Assembly: GCF_018324685.1 (NCBI RefSeq)
Contig: NZ_AP023354.1
Coordinates: 3,968,001-4,032,000, forward strand
Reading direction: 5' to 3'
DNA length: 64,000 nucleotides
Source of the DNA: Actinocatenispora sera
Lineage (GTDB): Bacteria > Actinomycetota > Actinomycetes > Mycobacteriales > Micromonosporaceae
In this document: in pieces, positions 1 through 7,793 of the stretch
How the letters are laid out: every line of letters begins with the position of its first letter
Position numbering within the stretch: position 1 is the stretch's first letter
Made by a program: the position numbers and the translations under genes
Notes under the pieces: model-generated
Told to the model about the DNA's origin: nothing
Database searches by the model: none
What the model saw: only the letters and a program-made list of their open reading frames with translations

Positions 1-200
1 CCGCCGCGAGCCGGGCCGCCCGGAACGGGTAACGATCGGGACGAACCCCACGCGCATCCCGGTCCGGAGCTTGACCGGTGACGGTGCGGCTGGCGAGGAT
101 GATCGCGCCGCGCCTGCGCGGCATCGTTCCGGGTTCCGGACCTTACCCCGCTTCAGGCGTCACCTGGGGAACGCCTGCCGACTCCACAGCGAGAGGGCTG

Positions 201-914
201 ATGACTCGCAAAATTCGCTGGGTACCGCGCGCGGTACTCGCAGTGTCGGCGGCGGCGCTCGCCGCCGGCGCACCGGCGGCGGCGTTCGCCACCGCACCGG
301 GTGACAACGGCACGGTGAAGATCCATGCCGCCGGCACCCCCGTCGACGACCACCGCAACCAGCCGCACGTGTGCGTGTTCTACCTCGACGCGTTCGGGTT
401 CGACACCGCGCAGTCGGTCAGCTGGCACATCGACCAGCAGCCGCCGACCGGGCGGGCCGAGAACGTCGAGACCGGCACCATCACGCTCGCCGACGGTACC
501 GGCCACACCGACGACCTCCGGTTGCCGGACGGTCACTACAAGCTGTACTGGAACTTCGCCGGTGAGCACGGCAAGGCGAAGCACAAGGTGTTCTGGGTCG
601 ACTGCGCCTCGGCGTCCCCATCGCCGAGCACCCCGGGCGGCGGCACCTCGCCGAGCACCGGTAGCTCGCCCAGCACGGCGCCGAGCAGCACCGGCCCGGC
701 GCCGAGCGGTACGCCCAGCTCCGGCGGGCCCAGCGCGAGCCCGTCCGAGGGCGGCGCCGGGGCCGGTACGCCGTCGGCGTCGCCGAGCGAGGCCGGCAGC
801 TCGCTGCCGGTGACCGGCGCCCCGCTCGGCATCCTCGCCGGCGTGGCGGCGGCGCTGATCGCGGCCGGCATCGTGCTGCGTACCCGGGTCACCCGGCTGT
901 TCCGCCGGCACTGA
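201..914 (+). CDS. LPXTG-anchored secreted surface protein
   Basis: This 237-residue protein has an Arg/Lys-containing N-terminus followed by an Ala-rich signal peptide (about residues 1-30). A folded domain of about 100 residues follows, then a Ser/Pro/Gly-rich wall-spanning linker. The C-terminus is a sortase signal: LPVTG at residues 202-206, a hydrophobic helix, and a basic tail (RLFRRH). I infer covalent anchoring to peptidoglycan by a class E/F-like sortase. No sortase gene lies in the window. The ATG at 201 is chosen because GAGAGGG precedes it and the signal peptide begins there; the frame stays open upstream to 78. The folded domain is not recognised. It may resemble the small wall-anchored domains common in actinomycetes. 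Confidence 0.8.
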   Translation: MTRKIRWVPRAVLAVSAAALAAGAPAAAFATAPGDNGTVKIHAAGTPVDDHRNQPHVCVFYLDAFGFDTAQSVSWHIDQQPPTGRAENVETGTITLADGTGHTDDLRLPDGHYKLYWNFAGEHGKAKHKVFWVDCASASPSPSTPGGGTSPSTGSSPSTAPSSTGPAPSGTPSSGGPSASPSEGGAGAGTPSASPSEAGSSLPVTGAPLGILAGVAAALIAAGIVLRTRVTRLFRRH

Positions 915-927
915 TCACCCGCAACTG

Positions 928-969
928 GGGCCCGCCCCGCCGTACCTGCTGGGTCGGTGGGGCGGGCCC
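928..969. terminator. bidirectional terminator
   Basis: A 15-bp stem (928-942 with 955-969, one G-U pair) with a 12-nt loop lies between the convergent ends of the LPXTG protein gene and malate synthase. There is no U-tract, as is usual in actinomycetes. Confidence 0.7.
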
Positions 970-975
970 TCCGCG

Positions 976-2580
976 TCAGGGCATCCGCTCGTACGCGGGC
1001 AGGGTGAGAAAGTCGACGAACTCGTCGGCGAGCGCCACCTCGACGAACAGCTCGCGGGCGGCGTCGAAGGCGGCCTCGTCGTACGCCTCGCCGTAGCCAG
1101 CGCGGATCGCGTCGAGCTGCTCGGCCAGGATCTGCTCGACCAGCGCGCGGGTGACCTTCTCGCCGCCGGCCAGCGTCACGTCGTTGTGCAGCCACTGCCA
1201 CACCTGGGAGCGGGAGATCTCCGCGGTCGCGGCGTCCTCCATCAGGTTGTCGATGCCCACCGCGCCGGAACCGCGCAGCCAGGCGGCGAGGTAGCGCAGG
1301 CCGACGCCGACCGCGTTGCGCAGCCCGTCGAGCGTCTTGTCGCCCGGCGTCGCCGCGACGTTCAGCAGCTGCTCGGGCGTCACCGACACCTCGTCGCGGG
1401 TGCGGCCGAGCTGGTTGGGTGCCTCGCCCAGCACGCCGTCGAACACCTCCCGGCAGACCGGTACCAGGTCGGGGTGGGCCACCCAGGAACCGTCGAACCC
1501 GTCGCCGGCCTCCCGGGTCTTGTCGTCCCGGACCTTCGCCAACGCGGTCTCGTTGACCTGCGGGTCGCGCCGGCTCGGGATGAACGCGGCCATCCCACCG
1601 ATCGCGTGCGCGCCCCGCTTGTGGCAGGTACGCACCAAGAGCTCGGTGTAGGCGCGCATGAACGGCGCGGTCATCGTCACCGCGTTGCGGTCCGGCAGCA
1701 GGAACGCAGCCCCCCGGCTGCGGAACTTCTTGATGATGCTGAACAGGTAGTCCCAACGGCCGGCGTTCAGGCCCGCCGAGTGCGCGCGCAGCTCGTACAG
1801 GATCTCCTCCATGCAGAACGCGGCCGGGATGGTCTCGATCAGCACGGTGGCCCGGATCGTACCGGTGGGCATCCCGAGCGTCGACTCGGCGTGCGCGAAC
1901 ACGTCGTTCCACAGCCGCGCCTCGAGGTGGCTCTCCATCTTCGGCAGGTAGTAGTACGGGCCGAGGCCACGGTCGAGCTGCAGCCGGCCGCAGTTGACCA
2001 GGTAGAGCGCGAAGTCGAACAGGCTGCCGGAGACCCGCTCGCCGTCCACCGTGACGTGCTTCTCCGGCAGGTGCCAGCCGCGCGGCCGCACCACGATCGT
2101 CGGCTGGCGCTCGCCCAGCTCGTACCGCTTGCCGTTGGGCCCGGTGAAGCTCAGCGTGCCGGTCAGCGCGTCGCGCAGGTTGAGCTGGCCGCCGACCATG
2201 TTCTCCCACAGCGGCGTGTTCGCGTCCTCGAAGTCGGCCAGCCACACCTGCGCGCCCGAGTTGAGCGCGTTGATCGTCATCTTGGCGTCGGTCGGTCCGG
2301 TGATCTCGACCCGCCGGTCGACCAGCCCCGGCGCGGGCGGCGCCACCCGCCAGTCGCCGCCGCGCACCTGCGCCGCCTCGGCCGGGAACTCCAGCGTGCC
2401 GCCGGCGTGCAGCCGCCGCTGCTGCTCGGTGCGGGCCGCGAGCAGCTCGCGCCGGCGCTGGTCGAAGCGCCGGTGCAGCTCGGCCACCAGCGCCAGCGCC
2501 GCGGGACTGAGCACCTGCTCGTACCGGTCGAGGACGGGGCCGGTGACCGCCACCCCGTCGGGCGTCGTCAGCGTCGTCAT
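976..2580 (-). CDS. aceB: malate synthase A
   Basis: This enzyme condenses glyoxylate with acetyl-CoA to give malate, in the glyoxylate shunt and in purine/allantoin-derived glyoxylate use. The 534-residue length matches the A-type family. Visible hallmarks are the ETIPAAFCMEEILYELR block, the GSWVAHPDLVP block and the C-terminal MEDAATAEISR segment that carries the catalytic Asp. The ATG at 2580 is preceded by GAGG at a 5-nt spacing; the frame is open further upstream, but that would run through the divergent promoter. No isocitrate lyase gene is nearby. The gene is divergent from an IclR regulator, and two matching boxes lie between them, so control by that regulator is likely. Confidence 0.93.
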   Translation of the reverse strand: MTTLTTPDGVAVTGPVLDRYEQVLSPAALALVAELHRRFDQRRRELLAARTEQQRRLHAGGTLEFPAEAAQVRGGDWRVAPPAPGLVDRRVEITGPTDAKMTINALNSGAQVWLADFEDANTPLWENMVGGQLNLRDALTGTLSFTGPNGKRYELGERQPTIVVRPRGWHLPEKHVTVDGERVSGSLFDFALYLVNCGRLQLDRGLGPYYYLPKMESHLEARLWNDVFAHAESTLGMPTGTIRATVLIETIPAAFCMEEILYELRAHSAGLNAGRWDYLFSIIKKFRSRGAAFLLPDRNAVTMTAPFMRAYTELLVRTCHKRGAHAIGGMAAFIPSRRDPQVNETALAKVRDDKTREAGDGFDGSWVAHPDLVPVCREVFDGVLGEAPNQLGRTRDEVSVTPEQLLNVAATPGDKTLDGLRNAVGVGLRYLAAWLRGSGAVGIDNLMEDAATAEISRSQVWQWLHNDVTLAGGEKVTRALVEQILAEQLDAIRAGYGEAYDEAAFDAARELFVEVALADEFVDFLTLPAYERMP

Positions 2581-2591
2581 GGCGACCTCGC

Positions 2592-2628
2592 ATTTCGTGA
2601 TGTGGAATTGGATTCCTTGATATGGAAT
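2592..2628. promoter_or_regulatory. paired IclR-type operator boxes
   Basis: Two copies of the imperfect palindrome ATTYC-N7-GGAAT lie at 2592-2608 and 2612-2628. They are spaced 20 bp start to start, about two helical turns. They sit 12 bp upstream of the aceB start and in front of the divergent iclR-like gene. I infer binding by that regulator; this is not shown. Confidence 0.6.
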
Positions 2629-2684
2629 ACTCCTGGTCAACGTACCGAACCGGCGGTGGCCGGGCAACCGGAAGGACCACGCCG

Positions 2685-3548
2685 ATGACCTCGTACGACA
2701 CCCAGGATCCGGCCTTCGACGCCGTACCGCCGGCAGATGCGGCCCGCGGTGGCGAACCGTCGGCGGACAGCCGCGGCGGCGAGCCGTCGAGGACGGCGCG
2801 CGGCGGCGCGGGTCGCGCCGGCGCCCAGTCCGTCGACCGCACCCTGCAACTGCTCGACACGATCGGCGCCGCCGACGGCCCCTGCACGCTGTCCGAACTC
2901 GCCGCCGCCACCGGACTCGCCGCCCCCACCGCGCACCGGCTCATCGCCAGCCTGGTCCGCTACGGGTACGTCCGGCAGGAACCCTCCCGCCGGTACACGC
3001 TGGGCCCGCGCCTGGTGGTCCTCGGCGAACGCGCCACCCGGCTGCTCGGTGGCTGGGCGCAACCGTGGCTGACCGAACTGCGCGACCTCACCGGCGAGAC
3101 CACCAACCTCGCCATGCTCGACGGCGACGAGATGGTCTACCTGACCCAGGCGGCCGGCCGGCACCAGATGCGCATGTTCACCGAACCGGGCCGGCGGGTC
3201 CTGCCGCACGCCACCGCCGTCGGCAAGGCGCTGCTCGCTCGGCTGCCCGAGGCATCGGTGCGTGCACTGCTCGCCCGTACCGGCATGCCCGCCTACACGC
3301 CCGCCACGCTCACCGACCCCGACCGGCTGCTCGCCCAGCTGCACCTGGTGCGCCGGCGCGGATACGCCGTCGACGACGAGGAACAGGAGGCCGGCGTGCG
3401 CTGCTTTGCGGTGGCGCTGCCGACCGCACCGAACCAGATGGCGATATCGGTGTCCGGTCCGCTCGGCCGCATCAGCGACGCCGCGATCACCCGCTTCACC
3501 CCGCAACTGCGTCGACTCGCCGCCGAACTCGGCACCGCATTGGGTTGA
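2685..3548 (+). CDS. IclR-family transcriptional regulator
   Basis: A 287-residue regulator with a low-complexity N-terminal tail of about 45 residues. A winged helix follows (TLSELAAATGLAAPTAHRLIASL), then the IclR effector domain with LPHATAVGKALLARLPE and a C-terminal RCFAVALPTAPNQMAISVSGP block. Such proteins bind small acids (glyoxylate, pyruvate, allantoate and others) and commonly repress adjacent catabolic genes. It is divergent from aceB with operator-like boxes between, so it probably controls aceB and itself. The ATG at 2685 is preceded by GAAGGA; an in-frame ATG at 2622 lies inside an operator box and is less likely. Confidence 0.88.
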   Translation: MTSYDTQDPAFDAVPPADAARGGEPSADSRGGEPSRTARGGAGRAGAQSVDRTLQLLDTIGAADGPCTLSELAAATGLAAPTAHRLIASLVRYGYVRQEPSRRYTLGPRLVVLGERATRLLGGWAQPWLTELRDLTGETTNLAMLDGDEMVYLTQAAGRHQMRMFTEPGRRVLPHATAVGKALLARLPEASVRALLARTGMPAYTPATLTDPDRLLAQLHLVRRRGYAVDDEEQEAGVRCFAVALPTAPNQMAISVSGPLGRISDAAITRFTPQLRRLAAELGTALG

Positions 3549-3708
3549 GCCGTCGCGGCGTCCGCGGATTTTGCACCAGACGCCGGCCACATCGACGCCG
3601 GCGAATGCCCTTTCGCGGCAAGGAATCGTACCGGGCGGCGATCCGGCATCGCATCGCGAATGTCGCGAACAGGTGGCGCGCTGCGAAAACAAGGTGCACA
3701 GTGGACGC
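3549..3708. other. intergenic region, no gene seen
   Basis: The 160 bases after the iclR-like gene contain no convincing ORF or RNA gene. They lead into the leader ORF at 3709. Confidence 0.5.
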
Positions 3709-3816
3709 ATGAACGAGCGTCAGCGAGCGAATCACCAGGCATCGTGCGACGTGATGCCTCCTGAGCATCGCGCGACGTGGTGCCTCGTGAGTGTGCCGAC
3801 GCGGGAGCGCTCATGA
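3709..3816 (+). CDS. short leader ORF coupled to next gene
   Basis: A 35-codon ORF begins ATG-AACGAGCGTCAGCGA (MNERQRAN...) and ends in ...CLVSVPTRERS. Its stop codon overlaps the start of the next gene (ATGA at 3813-3816). The first bases and the last third match the 78-bp leader units at 53.8-54.3 kb, which also end in an ATGA overlap with a gene. Codon use is less GC-rich at third positions than in normal genes here. It may be a translated leader or simply part of a repeated RNA element. Upstream SD support is weak (AAGGTG about 12 nt away). Confidence 0.4.
   Translation: MNERQRANHQASCDVMPPEHRATWCLVSVPTRERS
3789..3812 (+). promoter_or_regulatory. hairpin carrying the RBS of the 65-aa gene
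   Basis: GAGTGT (3789-3794) can pair with GCGCTC (3807-3812), including two G-U pairs. The 12-nt loop holds CCGACG and GGGA, so most of the SD is in the loop, and the ATG follows at once at 3813. The arrangement matches the hairpins of the tandem leader at 53.8-54.3 kb (stem, CCGACGNNGGAG core, then ATG). Confidence 0.45.
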
Positions 3817-4010
3817 GCGAAGACGAGCCGCGCTTCTACTGGTGCCTGCGGCACCAGCGCGTCGAGGACGACGCGACGAAGTGCCCGGCGCGTTTCCTGC
3901 TCGGGCCGTTCGAGACCCGGCAGGCGGCTGCCGATGCGCTGCAACAGGTGCACGAGCGTAACGAGGAATGGGACGCCGAAGACGCCCGCTGGCGCGGCGA
4001 GGCGAACTGA
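3813..4010 (+). CDS. small conserved hypothetical protein (65 aa)
   Basis: This is a 65-residue acidic soluble protein beginning MSEDEPRFYWCLRHQRVE and ending WDAEDARWRGEAN. It looks like the short conserved actinomycete proteins that follow this start pattern, including a WCLRH-x-RVE motif and an ETRQAAADALQ helix. The function is unknown. The ATG at 3813 overlaps the stop of the leader ORF and is preceded by GGGAG, which decides the start; the frame is open to 3777. No cysteine pair or membrane segment suggests a specific role. Confidence 0.65.
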   Translation: MSEDEPRFYWCLRHQRVEDDATKCPARFLLGPFETRQAAADALQQVHERNEEWDAEDARWRGEAN

Positions 4011-4191
4011 TCGGCCGCGCGTCGGCGCATCGTGACAGCACGCATCCCAACGACGTCCCGATGCCCTGCCGCCCGGCGAACATAACGACAACTCAACACG
4101 GTCACCAAGCCGAATAGGCAACTCGTCACGGACCTTCGCCCCGGCAATTACGCCGATGCGGTGCGGAGGTTCACCAGGGGGAGACGGGAAC

Positions 4192-6789
4192 ATGGCGACA
4201 ACGACACGAAGCACCGCCCGCAGCGGTGCCCGAAAGTCCACCGGTACCCGGTCCGCGACCACGAGCCGCAAGACGGCCTCCGCTCGTACCGGTACCGCTC
4301 GCACGACCGCGACCAAGCGCGCGGCCACCACTCGTACCGCGCCGGCGCGCAAGACCTCCGCGACGCGGACCACGACGAAGCGCGCCACGCCGGCGAAGCG
4401 GTCCACCGCAGCAACGCGGGCCACCGCAACCAAGCGCGCGACAGCCGCCAAGCGGCCCGCCGCGACCAAGCGCGCGACGGCCGCCAAGACGTCCACCGCG
4501 ACCAGGCGGGCCACCGCAACGAAGCGGGCGACGCCGGCCACGCGCGCCGCGGCGGCGAAACGCAGCACGGCGAAGCGAGCCGCGCCGGCCAAGCGCGGCA
4601 CGACGAAGCGGGCGCCGGCCACGCGGAGCACGACGAGCCGCGCCACGACGGCCCGCAAGACCGCCGCGAAGCGCACCACCGCCAAGCGGGCCACGCCGGC
4701 CAAGCGCGCCACCACCGCCCGCAAGACGACCGCGCGCACCTCCGCGGCCCGCAAGTCGACGACCCGGCCGGCTACGGCGCGCAAGACCGCCACCCGGTCG
4801 GGCACCGCGCGCACGGCGACGCCACGCAAGACGACCGCGCGCAAGACCACGGCCAAGCGGGCCACCGCAACGAAGCGCGCCACGCCGGCCAAGCGCGCCA
4901 CGCCGGCCAAGCGTGCGACGGCTGCGAAGCGCGCCACGCCGGCCAAGCGTGCGACGGCTGCGAAGCGCGCCACGCCGGCCAAGCGTGCGACGGCTGCGAA
5001 GCGCACGACCGCGACGACCCGAAGCACGGCGCGCTCGACGGCCAGGCGCACCACCGCCGCGAAGCGCACGACCGCGCGCAAGACCACGGCGAAACGTGCA
5101 CCGGCGACGAAGACCGCGTCGCGGAGCACGACGTCGCGTACGGCCACCCGAAAGGTCGCGGCGACTCGGAAAGCGCCGGCGACTCGGAAGACAGCGGCAG
5201 CTCGGAAGAGCACACCGGCGCGCCGGACGACCGCACGGAAGACCGCCACCGCGCGGAAGGCCGCCACGGGGCGGACGAGCAGCACGCGAACGGCGGCCGC
5301 CAAGCGCGCACCGGCCCGCAAGTCGACGGCCAAGCGGGCGCCCGCGACGAAGACGGCCGCCCGCAGGACGACCGCTCGTCAGACGGCGGCCCGCAGGACG
5401 GTGACGAAGCGGGCCGGCAGCCGGAGCGTCGCGACGCGTGCTCCGGCCCGGAAGTCGACGGCGAAGCGAGCCGGTGCCCGGAGTGTCGCCAAGCGTGCTC
5501 CGGCGCGCAAGTCGGCGGTGAAGCGTGCGCCGGCGACCAGGGCGGCAGCCCGCAAGACCGCAGCCCGCAAGACCACAGCCCGAAAGACCGCAGCCCGCAA
5601 GACCGCAGCTCGGACGACCACGGCGCGCTCGTCGGCGGCTCGCAAGTCCACGGCCCGCAAGTCCACGGCGCGCAAGGCGGTGACGAAGCGTGCCGCGGGT
5701 GGCGCCGCGAAGCGAGCCCCGGCGCGGAAGCCGGCGGTCAAGCGTGCGCCGGCGACGAAGGCGGCCGCCCGCAAAACCATTGCTCGGGCGACTACGGCGC
5801 GCTCGTCGGCGGCTCGCAAGTCCACGGCCCGCAAGTCCACGGCGCGCAAGGCGGTGACGAATCGTGCCGCGGGTGGCGCCGCGAAGCGGGCTCCGGCGCG
5901 GAAGTCGGCGGCGAAGCGGGCCGGTGGCCGGAGTGTCGCCAAGCGTGCTCCGGCGCGCAAGTCGGCTGTCAAGCGTGCTCCGGCGAGCAGGGCGGCGGCC
6001 CGCAAGACCACTGCTCGGGCGAAGGCGGCCGGCACGTCGGCGGCACGCGGGACCACGGCCCGCAAGGCGGTGACTAAGCGTGCCGCGGGCGGCGCCGCGA
6101 AGCGGGCTCCGGCGCGGAAGTCGCCGGCAGAGCGTGCTGTGCGGGAGTCGGCGGCAAAGCGGGCTCCTGGGCGGAAATCGGCGGCGAAGCGGGCCGGCGG
6201 CCGGGGTGTCGCCACGCGTGCTCCGGCGCGGAAGTCGGCGGGTCGGGCCACCGCGGCGCCAAGCTCGGCGGCCCGGCGCCCGTCGGCGGTGAGCCGTACG
6301 GCTTCCCCCGCGACCCGGGCGCGCGCCTCGCGGCGGGGGGTGGCGAAGCGGGCTCCGGCCCGTACCGTCGCCGCGCGCACCGCGCGGCCAGCGGCCAAGC
6401 GGTCGACGGTGCGTGCCGCGAGCACGCGGGCGACGGCGGCGGGTCCGCGGGCAACGGGTGCCCGTACGGCGAACACCCGCGCGACGGGGGCTCGGCCCGC
6501 GGCGGTGCGCGCGGGTCGGCCGCGGACGGCGCGCCCGGCAAGCGGTACGCGTGGTTCGGCTGGTGGCCGAACGGTGCGGCGCGCCGGTGGTACCGGTGCC
6601 GCCTCGTCCCGGCAGCCCGGGGCCCGGCGATCATCGGCGGCGCGCTCGGTGACCCGGCCGAGTGCCGGTAGCGGGCGACCGGCGACCAGGGTGCCGGCTC
6701 GACCGAGCCGCCGCAGCAGCGGTGCGGCGGGGGCCCGTGGCGCGGGCGCGGCCCGGCGGCCCCGTGCGGTGGCCGCCCGGCGCGGCTGA
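4192..6789 (+). CDS. giant Lys/Arg/Ala/Thr-rich histone-H1-like protein
   Basis: An 865-residue low-complexity protein made almost entirely of A, K, R, T, S, P and G in short repeats such as [27 protein letters not shown] and AKRAPARKSAVKR. There is no HU fold or other folded domain. The N-terminal two thirds are Lys/Thr-rich and the C-terminal quarter becomes Arg/Gly-rich. It resembles an eukaryotic H1 tail or the tail of HupB, only longer, so nonspecific DNA binding and nucleoid compaction are inferred. The ATG at 4192 follows GGGGGAGACGG. Internal DNA repeats (36-bp and 174-bp spacing) show recent expansion. Long open frames on the opposite strand are by-products of the codon pattern. A true HU gene (hup) lies separately at 55.8 kb. 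Confidence 0.75.
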   Translation: MATTTRSTARSGARKSTGTRSATTSRKTASARTGTARTTATKRAATTRTAPARKTSATRTTTKRATPAKRSTAATRATATKRATAAKRPAATKRATAAKTSTATRRATATKRATPATRAAAAKRSTAKRAAPAKRGTTKRAPATRSTTSRATTARKTAAKRTTAKRATPAKRATTARKTTARTSAARKSTTRPATARKTATRSGTARTATPRKTTARKTTAKRATATKRATPAKRATPAKRATAAKRATPAKRATAAKRATPAKRATAAKRTTATTRSTARSTARRTTAAKRTTARKTTAKRAPATKTASRSTTSRTATRKVAATRKAPATRKTAAARKSTPARRTTARKTATARKAATGRTSSTRTAAAKRAPARKSTAKRAPATKTAARRTTARQTAARRTVTKRAGSRSVATRAPARKSTAKRAGARSVAKRAPARKSAVKRAPATRAAARKTAARKTTARKTAARKTAARTTTARSSAARKSTARKSTARKAVTKRAAGGAAKRAPARKPAVKRAPATKAAARKTIARATTARSSAARKSTARKSTARKAVTNRAAGGAAKRAPARKSAAKRAGGRSVAKRAPARKSAVKRAPASRAAARKTTARAKAAGTSAARGTTARKAVTKRAAGGAAKRAPARKSPAERAVRESAAKRAPGRKSAAKRAGGRGVATRAPARKSAGRATAAPSSAARRPSAVSRTASPATRARASRRGVAKRAPARTVAARTARPAAKRSTVRAASTRATAAGPRATGARTANTRATGARPAAVRAGRPRTARPASGTRGSAGGRTVRRAGGTGAASSRQPGARRSSAARSVTRPSAGSGRPATRVPARPSRRSSGAAGARGAGAARRPRAVAARRG
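4894..5001 (+). repeat. three 36-bp tandem repeats in the H1-like gene
   Basis: Three essentially identical 36-bp units begin at 4894, 4930 and 4966 and encode RATPAKRATAAK. Near-identity at the DNA level points to recent slippage or unequal crossing-over. Confidence 0.85.
5621..5884 (+). repeat. about 90-bp direct repeat with 174-bp spacing
   Basis: The segments starting at 5621 and 5795 are nearly identical for about 90 bp, a period of 174 bp or 58 codons. They encode the same KSTARKSTARKAVT/AAGGAAKRAPARK stretch inside the H1-like gene. Confidence 0.8.
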
Positions 6790-6833
6790 CCGAGGCCGCG
6801 CCGGGCGGTAGGTCTCGACGCATTGCAGTAGCC

Positions 6834-6870
6834 GAAGTGGGGCCCGAGCGAACCGCCCGGGCCCCACTTC
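6834..6870 (+). terminator. terminator of the H1-like gene
   Basis: A perfect 13-bp stem (6834-6846 with 6858-6870) has an 11-nt loop and lies 45 bp after the stop codon. Confidence 0.75.
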
Positions 6871-6950
6871 GCCGCCCGCTGACACGTAGGTGCCAGCTCG
6901 AACCGCCGGGGCCCCACTCCGCAGCCCGCCGAAACGTAGGTGCCAGCTCA
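6851..6950. repeat. 50-bp tandem duplication
   Basis: Bases 6851-6900 and 6901-6950 are two copies of one 50-bp unit with a few differences. Each contains GGGCCCCACT and ends ACGTAGGTGCCAGCTC. The first copy includes the right arm of the terminator. Confidence 0.8.
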
Positions 6951-7095
6951 CCGGCTCGTCGGTACCGGCACGGGCGTCCGGCTCGCGAGTGGGTCCGGGA
7001 CCGTGCCACGCCACGATGGCGTTCCGTCGGAGCGTGCGGAAGGCCACGTCGGGAGCCGGGCGGGTGCCGTACCGGTGGTGCGGTTGAATGGTGGC

Positions 7096-7788
7096 ATGGC
7101 GTTTGATGCAGGTGTGCTGCCCGATGTGTCCGGACTGACGGTGGGTGTCCTCGGCGGCACCGGGCCGCAGGGGAGGGGCCTGGCCTACCGGTTGGCGCGG
7201 GCCGGCCAGCGCATCGTGGTGGGGTCGCGCAACGCCGAGCGCGGTATCACCGCGGCGGCCGAGCTGGCGGAACTGCCGGGTGCGGCCGCGGGCGAGGTGT
7301 CCGGCGGCGACAACGCGGCGGCGGCGAGCTGTGACATCGTGATCGCCGCGTTGCCGTACGAGGGGCATGCCGAGACGTTGACCGCGCTGCGCGGCGAGCT
7401 GGCCGGCCGGATCCTGGTCGACTGCGTGAACCCGCTCGGGTTCGACCAGCGCGGCCCGCATGCGGTGGCGGTACCGGAGGGCAGCGCCGCCGAGCAGGCC
7501 GCGACGTTGCTGCCGGACACCCGGGTCACCGCGGCGTTCCATCACGTCAGCGCGGTGCTGCTGACCGACCCGGCGGTCTCCTCGGTGGACACCGACGTGC
7601 TGGTGCTGGGCGACGACCGGCCGGCCGCGGAGACGGTGCAGGCGCTGGCGAGCCGGATCACCGGGGTGCGCGGCGTGTTCGCCGGTCGGCTGCGCAACGC
7701 CGGGCAGGTCGAGGCGCTGACGGCGAACCTGATCGCGATCAACCGGCGGTACAAGGCGCACGCCGGCATCCGCATCACCGACGTCTGA
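7096..7788 (+). CDS. F420H2:NADP oxidoreductase family protein
   Basis: A 230-residue protein with an N-terminal dinucleotide fold: GVLGGTGPQGRGLAYRLARAG, then VGSRN at the end of strand 2, which selects NADP. An NPLGFD segment and the C-terminal QVEALTANLIAINRRYKAHAGIRITDV fit the NpdG/Fno family, which transfers hydride between F420H2 and NADP+. It is likely cytosolic. The ATG at 7096 gives the usual family length. A BtuF-like gene starts 5 bp after the stop, so the two probably form an operon. Some family members act on other substrates, so F420 use is inferred from the family. Confidence 0.85.
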   Translation: MAFDAGVLPDVSGLTVGVLGGTGPQGRGLAYRLARAGQRIVVGSRNAERGITAAAELAELPGAAAGEVSGGDNAAAASCDIVIAALPYEGHAETLTALRGELAGRILVDCVNPLGFDQRGPHAVAVPEGSAAEQAATLLPDTRVTAAFHHVSAVLLTDPAVSSVDTDVLVLGDDRPAAETVQALASRITGVRGVFAGRLRNAGQVEALTANLIAINRRYKAHAGIRITDV

Positions 7789-7793
7789 AGCCG

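Larger units (their letters stand above)
6790..7095. other. intergenic region with terminator and tandem repeat
   Basis: This 306-bp gap holds the terminator of the H1-like gene (6834-6870) and a 50-bp tandem duplication (6851-6950). The rest is the presumed promoter region of the F420-dependent oxidoreductase gene. No ORF or RNA gene is supported. Confidence 0.6.

Noticed and set aside
536-2944. Very long minus-strand frame across the aceB region
   Set aside because: It runs in another frame than the clear malate synthase and gives Arg/Ala-rich sequence without domains.
3732-5333. Long minus-strand open frame opposite the H1-like gene
   Set aside because: It arises from the skewed codon pattern of the Lys/Arg/Ala repeats; it has no recognisable domain and no start signal.
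5379-6917. Second long minus-strand open frame opposite the H1-like gene
   Set aside because: It has the same cause; low-complexity ARFAA/RAVD repeats mirror the plus-strand repeats.
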